From the NCBI GenBank assembly GCA_050181295.1, contig JBFXDI010000075.1, positions 1-19,812 of the forward strand: 19,812 bases of DNA. Direction: 5' to 3'. A program made the position numbers and the translations under genes. The notes under the pieces were generated by a model that was not told where the DNA came from, ran no database searches, and worked only from the letters and a program-made list of their open reading frames with translations. Source of the stretch: JBFXDI01 sp050181295 (GTDB lineage: Bacteria; Pseudomonadota; Alphaproteobacteria; Rhizobiales; Aestuariivirgaceae). Each line of letters starts with the position of its first letter. The first letter of the stretch is position 1. Shown one piece after another: positions 19,386 to 19,812 of this stretch.

Positions 19386-19812
19386 ATGGCAACAGCGGCA
19401 CCGACCTCGGTCGCAACGGCTCCAACGGAATCCTCACGCGCTGCCGTCGCCTGGGGACCTATCATCGCCGGGGCACTGGTCGCCTCTACGGCAACGTCCA
19501 TCCTCATGCTGTTGGGCGCGGGTCTCGGCTTGACCGCGGTCTCGCCCTGGACAGGCAGCGGTTTCAGCGCCACGACAGTTGCAGTCTCGGCCGCCATCTG
19601 GCTCATCATCGTCCAGTGGCTTTCCTCGGCGATGGGCGGCTACCTGACCGGGCGCCTGAGGACCAAGTGGGTGGCCATCCACTCTGACGAGGTCTTCTTC
19701 CGCGACACGGCGCATGGCTTCCTGGCATGGGCGTTGGCAACGTTGCTCGTCGTCGGAGTCATGGGCTCCTCGCTTTCCTCGGCGCTGGGAACAGGCGTGC
19801 AGGCCGCCTCCA
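19386..19812 (+). CDS. Multi-pass membrane protein, PhnA-like annotation family (runs off right edge)
   Basis: The first 142 residues are visible. After a polar, Thr/Ala/Ser-rich start come three hydrophobic spans: WGPIIAGALVASTATSILML, TVAVSAAIWLIIVQWLSSAM with GGYLTGRLRTKW after it, and GFLAWALATLLVVGVMG, before the edge. Between spans two and three lies HSDEVFFRDTAHGF. From memory, Rhizobiales membrane proteins with this pattern are often annotated 'PhnA-like', without functional evidence. GGGAGGAAGG lies just upstream of the ATG. It follows the 25-residue gene by 13 nt and is probably co-transcribed. Confidence 0.75.
   Translation, partial: MATAAPTSVATAPTESSRAAVAWGPIIAGALVASTATSILMLLGAGLGLTAVSPWTGSGFSATTVAVSAAIWLIIVQWLSSAMGGYLTGRLRTKWVAIHSDEVFFRDTAHGFLAWALATLLVVGVMGSSLSSALGTGVQAAS

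Overview
The window is GC-rich (roughly two thirds G+C by eye) chromosomal DNA from an alphaproteobacterium, most likely a member of the Hyphomicrobiales (Rhizobiales). The best evidence is the block at 13748-18695, which on the minus strand reads murA, DUF2948, hisD, UPF0262, low-molecular-weight phosphatase, maf, yacG. From memory this is a characteristic Rhizobiales order. The genus cannot be fixed from the sequence alone.

Layout. 1-193: the 5' end of an IS481-like transposase gene, running off the left edge. 307-7339: five minus-strand genes. In transcription order they are an active caspase-like protease (5753-7339), a catalytically dead caspase homologue (4249-5751), an 862-residue exported protein with two CXXCH haem c motifs (1607-4195), an OmpA-type peptidoglycan-binding protein (678-1607), and a small phasin-like protein (307-615) whose ribosome binding site lies inside a strong hairpin. 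7462-8575: a VOC-fold protein and a macro-domain protein, also minus strand. 8630-10954: plus-strand agmatinase-family hydrolase and a TPR/2OG-Fe(II) oxygenase, 3 nt apart. 10974-13696: an Asp/Glu-racemase-superfamily enzyme (minus) divergent from an MHS-type MFS transporter (plus), the latter ending in a clear intrinsic terminator. 13748-18695: the housekeeping block. 18789-19115: a short conserved basic protein and tRNA-Thr(GGU). 19295 to the right edge: a 25-residue membrane peptide and the start of a multi-pass membrane protein.

The striking region is the caspase operon. The first four genes are separated by 1 nt, 53 nt and a 1-nt TGATG overlap, and each begins with a Sec-type signal or signal-anchor segment. 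Caspase 1 keeps the His/Cys dyad (H114, C177); caspase 2 has Ile and Gly at the same places. Both carry an EF-hand-like Ca-binding loop after the caspase fold. Both caspases and the cytochrome share a DUF4384-like beta domain. This predicts an envelope-located protease / pseudoprotease / dihaem cytochrome c / peptidoglycan-anchor module, possibly controlled by calcium and redox state. Caspase plus cytochrome c in an alphaproteobacterium (the group related to mitochondria) invites comparison with mitochondrial apoptosis, but any evolutionary link is speculation.

The rest is ordinary alphaproteobacterial housekeeping and small-molecule metabolism. No stretch over 300 bases lacks a gene; the longest gap is 11784-12028. 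No CRISPR array, rRNA gene or prophage genes were seen.
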